Shown piece after piece: positions 1 to 6,434 of a DNA stretch of 11,977 bases. The first letter of the stretch is position 1. Every line of letters begins with the position of its first letter. The notes under the pieces were generated by a model that ran no database searches, was not told the origin of the DNA, and saw only the letters and a list, made by a program, of their open reading frames with translations. Source of the stretch: Burkholderiales bacterium (GTDB lineage: Bacteria > Pseudomonadota > Gammaproteobacteria > Burkholderiales > SG8-41); contig JAIESJ010000314.1 in the NCBI GenBank assembly GCA_019746155.1, positions 1 to 11,977 on the forward strand, given 5' to 3'. The position numbers and the translations under genes were made by a program.

Positions 1-374
1 AGCGCCGCCCATGCCGGCCATGGTGTCAGGGCCAGCACACGGCCGGCGAGCCAGAGCGCGGCGAGCACGGCAAGGGAGGCGCCAGTGGGCGTCGGCTGCT
101 GCGTCCAGTTGCGGACCGCAGTGAAAAGGAATCCGGCGATCACCGCCAACGTATAGCCGAACAGCATCTCATGGGCATGCCACTGCGGCCCGTGCAGCAC
201 GACCGTGGAACCCGGCCAGCCGGTGAACTGCGCCGCCCACAGCAGCACGCTCAAGGCGCCGAATGCGCCTGCCAGCAAATAGAACGGCCGGAAGCCGAGC
301 GCAAACAGCGCGAATCCGTGCGGAGCGGGTACACGCGTGCCGGTCGAATTCCCGGTGGGGGCGGTATAAGCCAT
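1..374 (-). CDS. nnrS: NnrS family protein, N-terminal part (cut by window edge)
   Basis: Reading from the ATG at 374 towards base 1 gives an open frame of 124 codons that runs off the window. The N-terminal region has the NnrS pattern: FRPFYLLAG near residue 28, then WHAHEMLFGY, AVIAGFLFTAV and RNWT. Three hydrophobic stretches are visible, as expected for a polytopic haem-copper inner-membrane protein. NnrS proteins are linked to nitric oxide metabolism and protection from nitrosative stress in denitrifiers, and the gene is usually controlled by an FNR-family regulator (NnrR, Dnr or FNR). The start is supported by an AGGA about ten bases upstream and by the promoter at 411-459. About two thirds of the usual roughly 400 residues lie outside the window, so integrity cannot be judged. 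Family identity is confident; the exact physiological role is inferred. Confidence 0.85.
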   Translation of the reverse strand, partial: MAYTAPTGNSTGTRVPAPHGFALFALGFRPFYLLAGAFGALSVLLWAAQFTGWPGSTVVLHGPQWHAHEMLFGYTLAVIAGFLFTAVRNWTQQPTPTGASLAVLAALWLAGRVLALTPWPAWAA

Positions 375-410
375 GGAATATCCTGCCGCACCGCAGGCGA
401 ACCAGAGAAA

Positions 411-459
411 TGTGCTTATTATCGCCGAGCCTGTTCCCTGCCTGCTTGATTTCGATCAA
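411..459 (-). promoter_or_regulatory. FNR/Dnr/NnrR-type class II promoter of nnrS
   Basis: A perfect TTGAT-TTCG-ATCAA palindrome occupies 446-459 and matches the FNR/Dnr consensus TTGATnnnnATCAA. On the minus strand a GATAAT -10 hexamer lies at 418-423, which predicts a start near 411. That puts the palindrome centre at -41.5, the standard position for a class II FNR-dependent promoter. The ATG follows about 37 bases later. The sequence cannot say which family member binds. Confidence 0.75.
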
Positions 460-540
460 GCAGCGGCGTTTCCGGGTTTGACCACGCGCTCGGTGCGGCG
501 CTCGCGGCGAGCAGACGCCGCGCCGCGTCCTCCGCCGGAC

Positions 541-567
541 TAAAGTTTCCGCTCCGCTCGCCGCTAA
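541..567 (+). promoter_or_regulatory. Sigma-28 (FliA) type promoter
   Basis: TAAAGTTT at 541-548 is a perfect match to the E. coli sigma-28 -35 element. After exactly 11 bases comes GCCGCTAA at 560-567, which matches seven of eight bases of the -10 element GCCGATAA. Transcription would start near 573-576 on the plus strand. No convincing protein gene lies downstream on this strand before the terminator at 676-742. That makes a short non-coding transcript the simplest reading. Confidence 0.6.
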
Positions 568-573
568 TTCCTT

Positions 574-742
574 TTAGAGCCTTGGTGCCATCTCGATGGC
601 TTTGCATTAAGGATCGCGGAGTTACCGATCCGGCCGCGAAATGGTGCACGGGCCGCAGCGCGGGAATCCCTTCCCGCCGGGGCGTCGGCTACGCACTATT
701 GGGTGCCCTCAGTAATAAGACCATGAGCCCCGGCCTTTTTTT
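574..742 (+). ncRNA. Candidate small RNA of about 170 nt (sigma-28 dependent)
   Basis: The stretch between the sigma-28 promoter and the T-run at 736-742 is rich in perfect short hairpins. They are GCCAT/ATGGC around a CTCG loop near 588-601, GGATCG/CGATCC at 611-631, CGGCC/GGCCG at 631-655, GCGGGAA/TTCCCGC at 660-677, and the terminator stem. Only very short reading frames exist: four codons from 595, and a 24-codon frame at 641-718 ending in TAATAA with no ribosome binding site. I do not recognise an RNA family. It is antisense-oriented to its neighbours nnrS and glnS. The boundaries are predictions. Confidence 0.4.
676..742 (+). terminator. Intrinsic terminator of the candidate small RNA
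   Basis: GCCGGGGC at 676-683 pairs perfectly with GCCCCGGC at 727-734. A run of seven T follows at 736-742. The 43-base loop is long for an intrinsic terminator, but the GC-rich stem and the T-run are typical. It works only on the plus strand, because on the minus strand the homopolymer comes before the stem. Confidence 0.5.
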
Positions 743-789
743 GCCAGCGCCCTGCTGCAGGCCGTGATCATCCAGATTCTGACGGGCGG

Positions 790-868
790 CCCGGCGTCCT
801 GCGCCGTCTGCTCCGGCAGTTCCCTGCGACGTCCGGCGAGCGTGACGCGATAGCCGTCCTTCAGCAGC
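790..868 (-). pseudogene. Short-chain dehydrogenase/reductase fragment
   Basis: Directly after the glnS stop, the minus strand encodes LLKDGYRVTLAGRRRE followed by EQTAQDAG. This reads like the second beta strand and the Arg-rich cofactor-recognition segment of an NAD(P)-dependent short-chain dehydrogenase. Neither the TGxxxGIG motif before it nor the NNAG and YxxxK motifs after it are present in any frame nearby. It is therefore at most a 26-residue relic of a larger gene. The similarity is judged from memory of the family, so a chance match is possible. Confidence 0.35.
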
Positions 869-2707
869 TTACGGCTGACCGGCAGCTTTAACCCACGAAT
901 CGCGTAATGTGACGGTGCGATTGAAAACCGGCGCACCGGGCCTGGAATCGACGCGATCGCTGACGAAGTAACCATGCCGCTCGAACTGGAAGCGTTGTTC
1001 CGGCTGCGCGTTCCTGAGCGCCGGTTCGAGTTGCGCCGTGACGGTCCGCTTTGAGTCGGGATTGAGGTCGGCAAGCCAGTCACCCTCGCCAAATCCACCC
1101 TCACCCCGACCCTCTCCCCGAGGCAGAGGGGATAATTTGCCGGGATGCGGCGTCCTGAACAGGCGGTCGTAGAGCCGCACTTCGCAGGTGTACGCATGCC
1201 GGGCCGACACCCAGTGGATATTGCCTTTCACTTTGACCTTGTCGGCGCCCGGCGTGCCGGACTTGGTATCGGGATCGTACTCGCAGTGGACAGCGGTGAC
1301 GTTGCCCTGCGCATCCTTGTCGCAACCGGTGCACTTCACGACATAGCCGTAGCGCAGCCGCACACTGTTGCCGGGAAACAGGCGGAAGTAGCCCTTGGGC
1401 GGGTTTTCCATGAAGTCCTCGCGCTCTATCCACAGCTCGCGCGTGAGCGGCACGGCGCGTTTGCCCAGTTCCGGCCGCTGCGGGTGATTGGGCGCGAAGC
1501 ATTCCTCTGCCTTGTCCTCGGGATAGTTGTCGATGACGAGCTTCACCGGGTCGAGCACGGCGATGCGCCGTTCGGCGACTTCGTTGAGGTGCTCGCGCAT
1601 GCAGTCTTCGAGCACGGAATAATCGATCCATGAATCGGACTTGGAGACGCCGATGCGTTCGGTGAAAAGGTGAAAGCCCTCGGGCGTGTAGCCGCGGCGG
1701 CGTGCGCCGACCAGCGTCGGCAGGCGTGGATCATCCCAGCCGGCGACGTGCCCCTCCTCCACGAGCTGTATTAATTTCCTTTTTGAAAGAACAACATACG
1801 TGAGGTTGAGACGGGCGAACTCGATTTGCTGCGGCAGCGGCCGCTGCAGCAGGCCGCCTTCGGCCAAGCGTTCGAGCAGCCAGTCGTAAAACGGGCGCTG
1901 ATCCTCGAATTCCAGCGTACAGATCGAGTGCGTGATGTTTTCCAGCGCATCCTCGATCGGGTGGGCGTAGGTGTACATCGGGTAGATGCCCCATTTGTTG
2001 CCGGTGCGGTGATGCGCGGCCTTCTTGATGCGGTAGATCGCAGGATCCCGCAGATTGATGTTGGGCGAGGCCATGTCGATTTTCGCGCGCAGCACCATGG
2101 CGCCGTCGGCATGTTTGCCGTCGCGCATTTCGCGCAGCAGCGCCAGCGATTCGGCCGCCGGGCGCTCGCGCCATGGGCTGTTCCTGCCGGGCTCGGTGAG
2201 CGTGCCGCGATTGGCGCGCATTTCCTCCGGCGTCTGCTGGTCGACGTAGGCATGGCCGGACTGGATCAGGTACTGCGCCGCCTGATACATGAAATCGAAG
2301 TAATCGCTGGCGTAGTAAAGATGCGGGACCCCGCCGCTTTCCCAGCTGAAGCCCAGCCATTTCACCGCTTCGATGATGGAATCGACGTACTCCTGCTCTT
2401 CCTTCTCCGGGTTGGTGTCGTCAAACCGCAGGTGGCAGACGCCGCCGTAGTCGCGGGCGAGCCCGAAATTGAGGCAGATCGATTTGGCATGGCCGATGTG
2501 CAGATAACCGTTGGGCTCCGGCGGGAAGCGCGTGCGGATCTTCGCCGGGTCGGCGGGCGCGCCTTGGTGCGTGCCGGCCGGGCCGGGCTTGCCGCCCCAA
2601 GTGCGGGCGGCGTATTTGCCGTTCGCGAGATCGGTCTCAATGAGGGTGCGGATGAAGTTCGAGGCCGGCGGTGCTTGGGGCGCGCGGGGCTTGTTGGCGG
2701 CAGACAT
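869..2707 (-). CDS. glnS: Glutamine--tRNA ligase (GlnRS)
   Basis: The 612-residue product attaches glutamine to tRNA-Gln in the cytoplasm. It has the class I synthetase signatures PPEPNGYLHIGHAK (residues 62-75) and VLSKRKL (KMSKS loop). It also has the GlnRS-specific blocks LRFDDTNP, GNKWGIYPMYTYAHPIEDALE and LCTLEF-like SICTLEFEDQRPFYDW, and ends in the anticodon-binding beta barrels with FNRTVTLRDSW. E. coli GlnRS has about 554 residues. The extra length comes from a linker at residues 31-56 and a repeat-derived insertion of 17 residues near the C-terminus (1088-1138). The start MSAANKPRAP is preferred over an upstream in-frame start at 2809, because NFIRTLIETDLANGK aligns with the E. coli N-terminus. 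A TAAAAT -10-like hexamer lies at 2737-2742, with no good -35 element. No terminator was seen directly downstream. Confidence 0.95.
   Translation of the reverse strand: MSAANKPRAPQAPPASNFIRTLIETDLANGKYAARTWGGKPGPAGTHQGAPADPAKIRTRFPPEPNGYLHIGHAKSICLNFGLARDYGGVCHLRFDDTNPEKEEQEYVDSIIEAVKWLGFSWESGGVPHLYYASDYFDFMYQAAQYLIQSGHAYVDQQTPEEMRANRGTLTEPGRNSPWRERPAAESLALLREMRDGKHADGAMVLRAKIDMASPNINLRDPAIYRIKKAAHHRTGNKWGIYPMYTYAHPIEDALENITHSICTLEFEDQRPFYDWLLERLAEGGLLQRPLPQQIEFARLNLTYVVLSKRKLIQLVEEGHVAGWDDPRLPTLVGARRRGYTPEGFHLFTERIGVSKSDSWIDYSVLEDCMREHLNEVAERRIAVLDPVKLVIDNYPEDKAEECFAPNHPQRPELGKRAVPLTRELWIEREDFMENPPKGYFRLFPGNSVRLRYGYVVKCTGCDKDAQGNVTAVHCEYDPDTKSGTPGADKVKVKGNIHWVSARHAYTCEVRLYDRLFRTPHPGKLSPLPRGEGRGEGGFGEGDWLADLNPDSKRTVTAQLEPALRNAQPEQRFQFERHGYFVSDRVDSRPGAPVFNRTVTLRDSWVKAAGQP
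1088..1138 (-). repeat. 51-bp palindromic repeat inserted in frame in glnS
   Basis: GlnRS proteins normally run from LFxxPHPG straight into an acidic GDWLADLNPDSK-type segment. Here 17 codons (KLSPLPRGEGRGEGGFG) interrupt that join without breaking the frame. The DNA is a CCCTCACCCCGACCCTCTCCCC-type repeat (1096-1135), a kind commonly seen between genes in proteobacteria. It has CCCTCT at 1110-1115 facing AGAGGG at 1125-1130. The segment falls in the anticodon-binding domain, probably in a surface loop. GAGGGTG occurs at both sides of the downstream edge, which may be a trace of insertion. Confidence 0.65.
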
Positions 2708-2807
2708 GATGGCGTTTCGGTTGCGCTGAAATACGCATTTTAAACTAAACGATGCCGCGCCCCGGCGCCCGCCGTGTGCGATCCATTTATTTTGGGCCCC
2801 CTGAGGC

Positions 2808-2839
2808 AAAAACCGCCGGGGCCGGTTTGATCGGCGGTT
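2808..2839 (-). terminator. Intrinsic terminator downstream of the XRE gene
   Basis: AACCGCCG at 2811-2818 and CGGCGGTT at 2832-2839 form a perfect 8-bp stem with a 13-base loop. On the minus strand the stem is followed by T, giving TTTTT (A-run at 2808-2812). It lies about 125 bases beyond the stop of the XRE regulator and before glnS, so it separates those two minus-strand genes. The bases between 2840 and 2964 show nothing else I can support. Confidence 0.65.
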
Positions 2840-2964
2840 GCCCCGGGGTTCGGAGACTTCCTAAAGGGCAGGACAATATGGTCAGCAGCCTGGCGACCTG
2901 AGGCGTCATCGGGAAGGGGCAACACGGAATCGACCGGGGCGTCGCATACCGCGGCGGAGCGCGC

Positions 2965-3378
2965 CTATTGCTTGCCTTCGAGCCGCAGCAGGGCAAGCAT
3001 CATTTCCACGACCATCTTTTTATGCGGCTCGTTCAGTTGTTCGAATTTCTTTCCCATCCACGCTTGATCGGTCCGGTAAGCCGGGGTTTCCTGGCGCGCC
3101 GCGACGCCGGAACGTTCTTCCCGGCGCTCGGCCTCGCCGAAGCGCAGCCATTGCGCCGGCACGTCGAGCCAGCCGGCCAGCACGCGGATTTTGTCTTGTG
3201 ACGGCAGCGACTGGCCGGAAAGCCATTTTCTGACCGCCTGGGTAGTCACCGGATTGCCGTGGTAGCGCAGGTTGAATTCGCGGGCGATGCGGGTGGCGCT
3301 GGTGGCGTCCACCCGCGAGCGACGCATGGCCTCTTTCAGCCGTTTGCTGAAGTCCTGCTTTTCGTCCGAGAGCGTCAT
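2965..3378 (-). CDS. Small XRE-type DNA-binding transcriptional regulator
   Basis: The 137-residue protein has a lambda-repressor/XRE-like helix-turn-helix in roughly residues 10-80. FSKRLKEAMRR leads into SATRIAREFNLR, the recognition part is TTQAVRKWLSGQSLPSQDKI, and RVLAGWLDVPAQWLRFG follows. The C-terminal 50 residues have no recognisable ligand or peptidase domain and end in a short helix (HKKMVVEMMLALLRLEG) that could mediate dimerisation. The gene is divergent from a diguanylate cyclase across a 92-base gap with inverted repeats, so it may control itself and that gene; this is inference. An intrinsic terminator follows at 2808-2839. The start ATG at 3378 is the only good one. Specific function unknown. 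Confidence 0.8.
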   Translation of the reverse strand: MTLSDEKQDFSKRLKEAMRRSRVDATSATRIAREFNLRYHGNPVTTQAVRKWLSGQSLPSQDKIRVLAGWLDVPAQWLRFGEAERREERSGVAARQETPAYRTDQAWMGKKFEQLNEPHKKMVVEMMLALLRLEGKQ

Positions 3379-3390
3379 GCCTGGCAGAAA

Positions 3391-3414
3391 GTATCACCAA
3401 GCAGAGCTTGATAC
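3391..3414. promoter_or_regulatory. Imperfect palindrome upstream of the XRE gene
   Basis: GTATCA at 3391-3396 mirrors TGATAC at 3409-3414. The inner AAGC/GCTT also pairs, with a two-base offset. It lies 13 bases upstream of the regulator's ATG, a position suited to an autoregulatory operator. TTGATA at 3408-3413 inside it resembles a plus-strand -35 element, but no -10 sits at the right spacing. Confidence 0.35.
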
Positions 3415-3415
3415 G

Positions 3416-3453
3416 GTTACTGTCGGTTGCGACGTATGATAACTGATAGTAAC
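3416..3453. promoter_or_regulatory. 14-bp inverted repeat in the divergent XRE/diguanylate cyclase gap
   Basis: GTTACTGTCGGTTG at 3416-3429 (plus) matches GTTACTATCAGTTA read on the minus strand from 3453 to 3440 at 11 of 14 positions. The spacer is ten bases. It sits 17 bases before the diguanylate cyclase ATG and overlaps a TATGAT -10-like hexamer at 3435-3440. This is the layout of a shared operator for divergent promoters. The binding protein is not known; the adjacent XRE protein is the obvious candidate. Confidence 0.45.
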
Positions 3454-3470
3454 ATGGACGCCGGGCCTGC

Positions 3471-4409
3471 ATGGATAACGCTTCGTTTGCCCAGGGATCG
3501 CGCGCCGCGATGAGTTGGCAAAAAAACGGTCTTCACAAGGTCATCGAACAGATCCCGGTCGGGGTGGCCGTGACATTGCCCGACGGAAAGGTCGAGTACG
3601 CAAATCCCCATTTGCGCCATTTGCTCGGCCTGGATGCTGAACGGCTGCAGCGCGTGAGCTTGTCAAAGCTGCGCGGAAAGGGAACCATGGCGCTGGAGGA
3701 CGAAATCCGGCGGCGGCTGCTCACCGACGGCTCATGGCAGGGCGAAACCGAGTTCGTCGCGCGCAAGGGCGCCGCACGTCATGTGCTGGAGTCGGTTTAT
3801 CCGCTGCACGACGAGCACGGAAAGGTGACGCATTTCATTCATTTTCTGCAGGACATCAGCGCCCTCAAGCACGCCGAAATGCTGAGCGGCCTCGCGTTCT
3901 ATGACAGCCTGACAGGGTTGCCCAACCGCAATCTGCTCAACGACCGCCTGGCGCGGGCGGTGGCCGCGGCACAGCGCGGCGGCGGCAGCTTTGCCGTGCT
4001 CTATATCGATATCGACCGTTTCAAGCAGGTCAACGACAGGCTCGGGCACGACGGTGGCGACGAGCTGCTGCGGCAGGTTGCCGCGCGGCTGCAGCAGGGC
4101 CTGCGCCAGAGCGACACCGTGGCCCGCCTGGGCGGCGACGAATTCGTCGCCATCCTCGATGACGTGGGCGAAGCGCAGACGGCGGTGAAAGTTGTTGAAA
4201 AACTGCTCGCCGCCTGCTGCGGCGACTATAGACTGCGCGGCCGGCGGCGGCATGTCACGTTCAGCATCGGCGTCAGCTTCTACCCCGAAGATGCGCGGGA
4301 TATGGAAGCGCTGCTGCGCTGCGCCGACACCGCGATGTACCGCGCCAAGGCCGCAGGCCGCAACCGCTACGCGCTGCTGGAGCCGGCCGGCCGCTACGGT
4401 GTCGCGTAA
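3471..4409 (+). CDS. PAS-GGDEF diguanylate cyclase
   Basis: The 312-residue protein makes cyclic di-GMP from two GTP. Residues 20-130 form a PAS sensor domain (IEQIPVGVAVTLPDGKVEYANPHLRHLLGL at the start, FLQDISALKHAE at the end). The GGDEF domain follows, with the DSLTGLPNR opening at 145-153, metal-binding DIDRFKQVND near 180-189, an intact GGDEF signature at 221-225 and the closing DTAMYRAKAAGRNRY. RQSD at 212-215, five residues before GGDEF, is the RxxD product-inhibition site. The enzyme should therefore be active and feedback-controlled. There is no transmembrane segment, so it is likely cytoplasmic and senses a cytosolic signal that cannot be read from sequence. A start at 3510 (M14) is also possible, as neither start has a strong ribosome binding site. 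No terminator was recognised in the 224 bases before birA. Confidence 0.9.
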   Translation: MDNASFAQGSRAAMSWQKNGLHKVIEQIPVGVAVTLPDGKVEYANPHLRHLLGLDAERLQRVSLSKLRGKGTMALEDEIRRRLLTDGSWQGETEFVARKGAARHVLESVYPLHDEHGKVTHFIHFLQDISALKHAEMLSGLAFYDSLTGLPNRNLLNDRLARAVAAAQRGGGSFAVLYIDIDRFKQVNDRLGHDGGDELLRQVAARLQQGLRQSDTVARLGGDEFVAILDDVGEAQTAVKVVEKLLAACCGDYRLRGRRRHVTFSIGVSFYPEDARDMEALLRCADTAMYRAKAAGRNRYALLEPAGRYGVA

Positions 4410-4633
4410 AACGCGGCGCGCAGCCATTTGCAATACGGGGCTTCGCGCGGTTTCAATCCTCGTGGTGAATTGCGGTGAATCCGACAGCGCGGCTGCCGGG
4501 CCCGGTTTTCGATGCGCCTGTCGTCCGATGCGCAGCGGCACCGATGCCGCTCGAGGCGAACGTGAGCTGCGCGTGGCCCGTTTTGCGGCCAGTGCCTTTA
4601 CAGACGGCGGGCGAGCCCCTAAGCTTGGGCACG

Positions 4634-5656
4634 ATGAAAACATGGCAATTCAAAGTACTGCGGCGGCTTGCCGATGGCGAATTTCATTCCGGAGAAGCGC
4701 TGGGAAACGCGCTCGGCATGTCGCGTGCCAGCGTCTGGCTCGCGGTGCGCGAGCTCGAACTTGCCGGGCTTGAAGTCTACAAGGTGCGCGGTCGCGGCTA
4801 TCGTCTCGCGCAGCCGCTGTCGCTGCTTGACCGGGAAGCGGTACTGCGCGAACTGGGCGATGATGCGGCCCATTTCACGATCGAGATTCTGGACGACATA
4901 AGTTCCACCAATACGCTCGCAATGCAGCGCGCCGAGCAGGGCGCGCCGGGCGCCCTGGTGGTCGCGGCCGAGCAACAGGAGGCCGGGCGCGGCAGGATGG
5001 GGCGGGCGTGGCACGCAGGCGTCGGCGGTGCGCTCACGTTCTCTCTGCTGTGGCGCTTCACGCAGGGTGCGGGGTTTCTGTCGGGGTTGAGCCTTGCAGC
5101 CGGTGTCGCCCTGATGCGTGCGCTGAAGACGCTGGGCATAGCCGAGGCCGGATTGAAGTGGCCCAATGACGTGCTGTGGCGCGGCGGCAAACTCGCCGGC
5201 ATTTTAATCGAGATGCACGGCGACATGCTGGGGCCCAGCGCGGCGGTGATCGGCATCGGCGTCAACGTGCGCCTGTCGGATGCGGTGCGCGGCCGCATCG
5301 ATCAGGCGGCGGCCGACCTGGAGACGGCGAGCGGCAGGCCACTCGATCGCAACCGGCTGCTCGCGCTGCTGCTGAAGGAATTGCGTCAGGTGCTTGAAGC
5401 GTTTGCGCGTGGAGGGCTCGCGCCATTTCGTGAGGAATGGCGGGACTATCACGTGCACCAGGACAAAGCCGTGACGCTGATCCTGCCCGATGCGCGGCAA
5501 GAGCGGGGATGGGCGCGCGGGGTGGCGGAGGACGGCGCCTTGCTGATCGAGACGGAGGCGGGCATGCGGCGATATCACAGCGGTGAAATCAGCCTGCGGC
5601 CCACAAAACCGGTAAAGGGCACCCCTCAAGGGGGTGTTGAGATGAATGATGCGTGA
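4634..5656 (+). CDS. birA: Bifunctional biotin--[acetyl-CoA-carboxylase] ligase / biotin operon repressor
   Basis: The 340-residue protein activates biotin to biotinyl-AMP and attaches it to the biotin carboxyl carrier protein. An N-terminal winged helix (residues 1-60, HSGEALGNALGMSRASVWLAVREL) suggests it can also repress biotin genes, as in E. coli. The catalytic domain has the biotinyl-AMP binding loop GRGRMGRAW at 118-126, KWPNDV at 175-180 and GKLAGILIE at 185-193. The small C-terminal barrel ends near HSGEISLR. About 18 extra residues follow the usual end. MKTWQFKVL is chosen because the winged helix begins there; the frame stays open upstream to an ATG at 4475, but that part resembles nothing. 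CACCCC/GGGGTG near 5619-5635 could form a small hairpin inside the 3' end. The coaX frame overlaps the stop region. Confidence 0.93.
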   Translation: MKTWQFKVLRRLADGEFHSGEALGNALGMSRASVWLAVRELELAGLEVYKVRGRGYRLAQPLSLLDREAVLRELGDDAAHFTIEILDDISSTNTLAMQRAEQGAPGALVVAAEQQEAGRGRMGRAWHAGVGGALTFSLLWRFTQGAGFLSGLSLAAGVALMRALKTLGIAEAGLKWPNDVLWRGGKLAGILIEMHGDMLGPSAAVIGIGVNVRLSDAVRGRIDQAAADLETASGRPLDRNRLLALLLKELRQVLEAFARGGLAPFREEWRDYHVHQDKAVTLILPDARQERGWARGVAEDGALLIETEAGMRRYHSGEISLRPTKPVKGTPQGGVEMNDA

Positions 5657-5676
5657 TTACCCATTATGATGAGCGA

Positions 5677-6426
5677 ATGCGAGTCCTGGCCATAGACGCC
5701 GGCAACAGCCGCATCAAATGGGGTTGGTTGGATGGCGAGCGCTGGGCCGGGCAATCCTGGATTGCCACCGCGGAGGCCGACCAGCTCGGCGCGGCGCTCG
5801 CCGCGCTGCCGCCGCCCGACAAAATCGTCATTTCCAATGTCGCCGGCAGCGCCGCGCGGGAACTGATATCCGCTGCGCTGGCGCAGTTTCCTGTCATGCC
5901 TCAGTGGATTGGCAGCGAAGCGCAGCAATGCGGCGTCACCAGCAGTTACAGCGATCCGGCGCAACTGGGCTCCGACCGCTGGGCGGCGCTGGTCGGTGCA
6001 TGGCACTTGTTCCGGGGACCTTGCGTGGTGGTCAACGCCGGCACCACCATGACCGTCGACGCGCTCTCGGACGAAGGCGTGTTTGTAGGCGGCTTCATCG
6101 TGCCGGGAGCGGATTTGATGCGCGAGTCGCTGGCGCGGAATACCGCCCAGCTCAAGCTGCAGGAAGGGCGCTTCACGTATTTTCCCGATTCCACGGCGGA
6201 CGCCATCATGAGCGGCGCCGTCAACGCACTCGCCGGCGCGGTCGAGCGCATGCAGCGTTACATGGAGCAAACCGGACAGATCGCGCCGCTCGTCGTGCTG
6301 TCAGGCGGCGCGGCAGGGCTGCTCGCATCGCAGCTTAACGCGCGGGTCGAGGTCGTGGATAATCTGGTATTGGAGGGACTGATATGCATCGCGCTCGATT
6401 CGACCCCGGCAAGCAGAGAGCGGTGA
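5677..6426 (+). CDS. coaX: Type III pantothenate kinase
   Basis: CoaX phosphorylates pantothenate with ATP, the first step of coenzyme A synthesis. The 249-residue product shows the ASKHA-fold motifs of the family: AIDAGNSRIKWG at residues 5-16 (phosphate-binding DxGN), GSDRWAALVGA at 98-108, VVNAGTTMTVDA at 118-129 and GGFIVPG at 138-144. The ATG at 5677 is preferred because the first beta strand starts there. A GTG at 5653 in the same frame overlaps the birA stop and adds eight residues. The pair birA-coaX is a common betaproteobacterial arrangement and implies co-transcription. The stop codon lies inside a heptamer repeat (6416-6434), so the last residues (ASRER) may be repeat-derived. Confidence 0.93.
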   Translation: MRVLAIDAGNSRIKWGWLDGERWAGQSWIATAEADQLGAALAALPPPDKIVISNVAGSAARELISAALAQFPVMPQWIGSEAQQCGVTSSYSDPAQLGSDRWAALVGAWHLFRGPCVVVNAGTTMTVDALSDEGVFVGGFIVPGADLMRESLARNTAQLKLQEGRFTYFPDSTADAIMSGAVNALAGAVERMQRYMEQTGQIAPLVVLSGGAAGLLASQLNARVEVVDNLVLEGLICIALDSTPASRER

Positions 6427-6434
6427 GCGGCAAG
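6416..6434 (-). repeat. Heptamer repeat (CGYTYAC type) over the coaX stop codon
   Basis: On the minus strand this reads as the units CGCTCAC and CGCTCTC, next to TTGC. The plus-strand form GTGAGCGGCAAG contains the TGA stop of coaX. The same sequence, with one change, covers the rsmI stop at 11511-11522. The opposite arm of the repeat lies 1.2 kb away at 7612-7643, beyond the hsdM remnant. Confidence 0.55.

Noticed and set aside
600..640. Resemblance to the 3' half of a GEMM (c-di-GMP-I) riboswitch (GGATCGCGGAGTTACCGATCC)
   Set aside because: The similarity is limited to this hairpin. The obligatory upstream parts (GGGCAAACC-like and GGGACGCAAAGCC-like) are absent, and the predicted transcript start at about 575 leaves no room for them. 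No gene follows on the same strand.
709..1197. 162-codon minus-strand frame overlapping the end of glnS
   Set aside because: Most of it is the glnS C-terminus read in another frame. Only its last part, beyond the glnS stop, resembles anything, and that is listed as the dehydrogenase relic.
1826..2743. 305-codon plus-strand frame opposite glnS
   Set aside because: It is an antisense shadow of a strongly conserved synthetase. Composition and lack of motifs argue against coding.
3732..4643. 303-codon minus-strand frame opposite the diguanylate cyclase
   Set aside because: It is an antisense shadow of a gene with intact GGDEF motifs. The translation is Ala/Arg/Gln-rich with no recognisable domain, as expected in GC-rich DNA.
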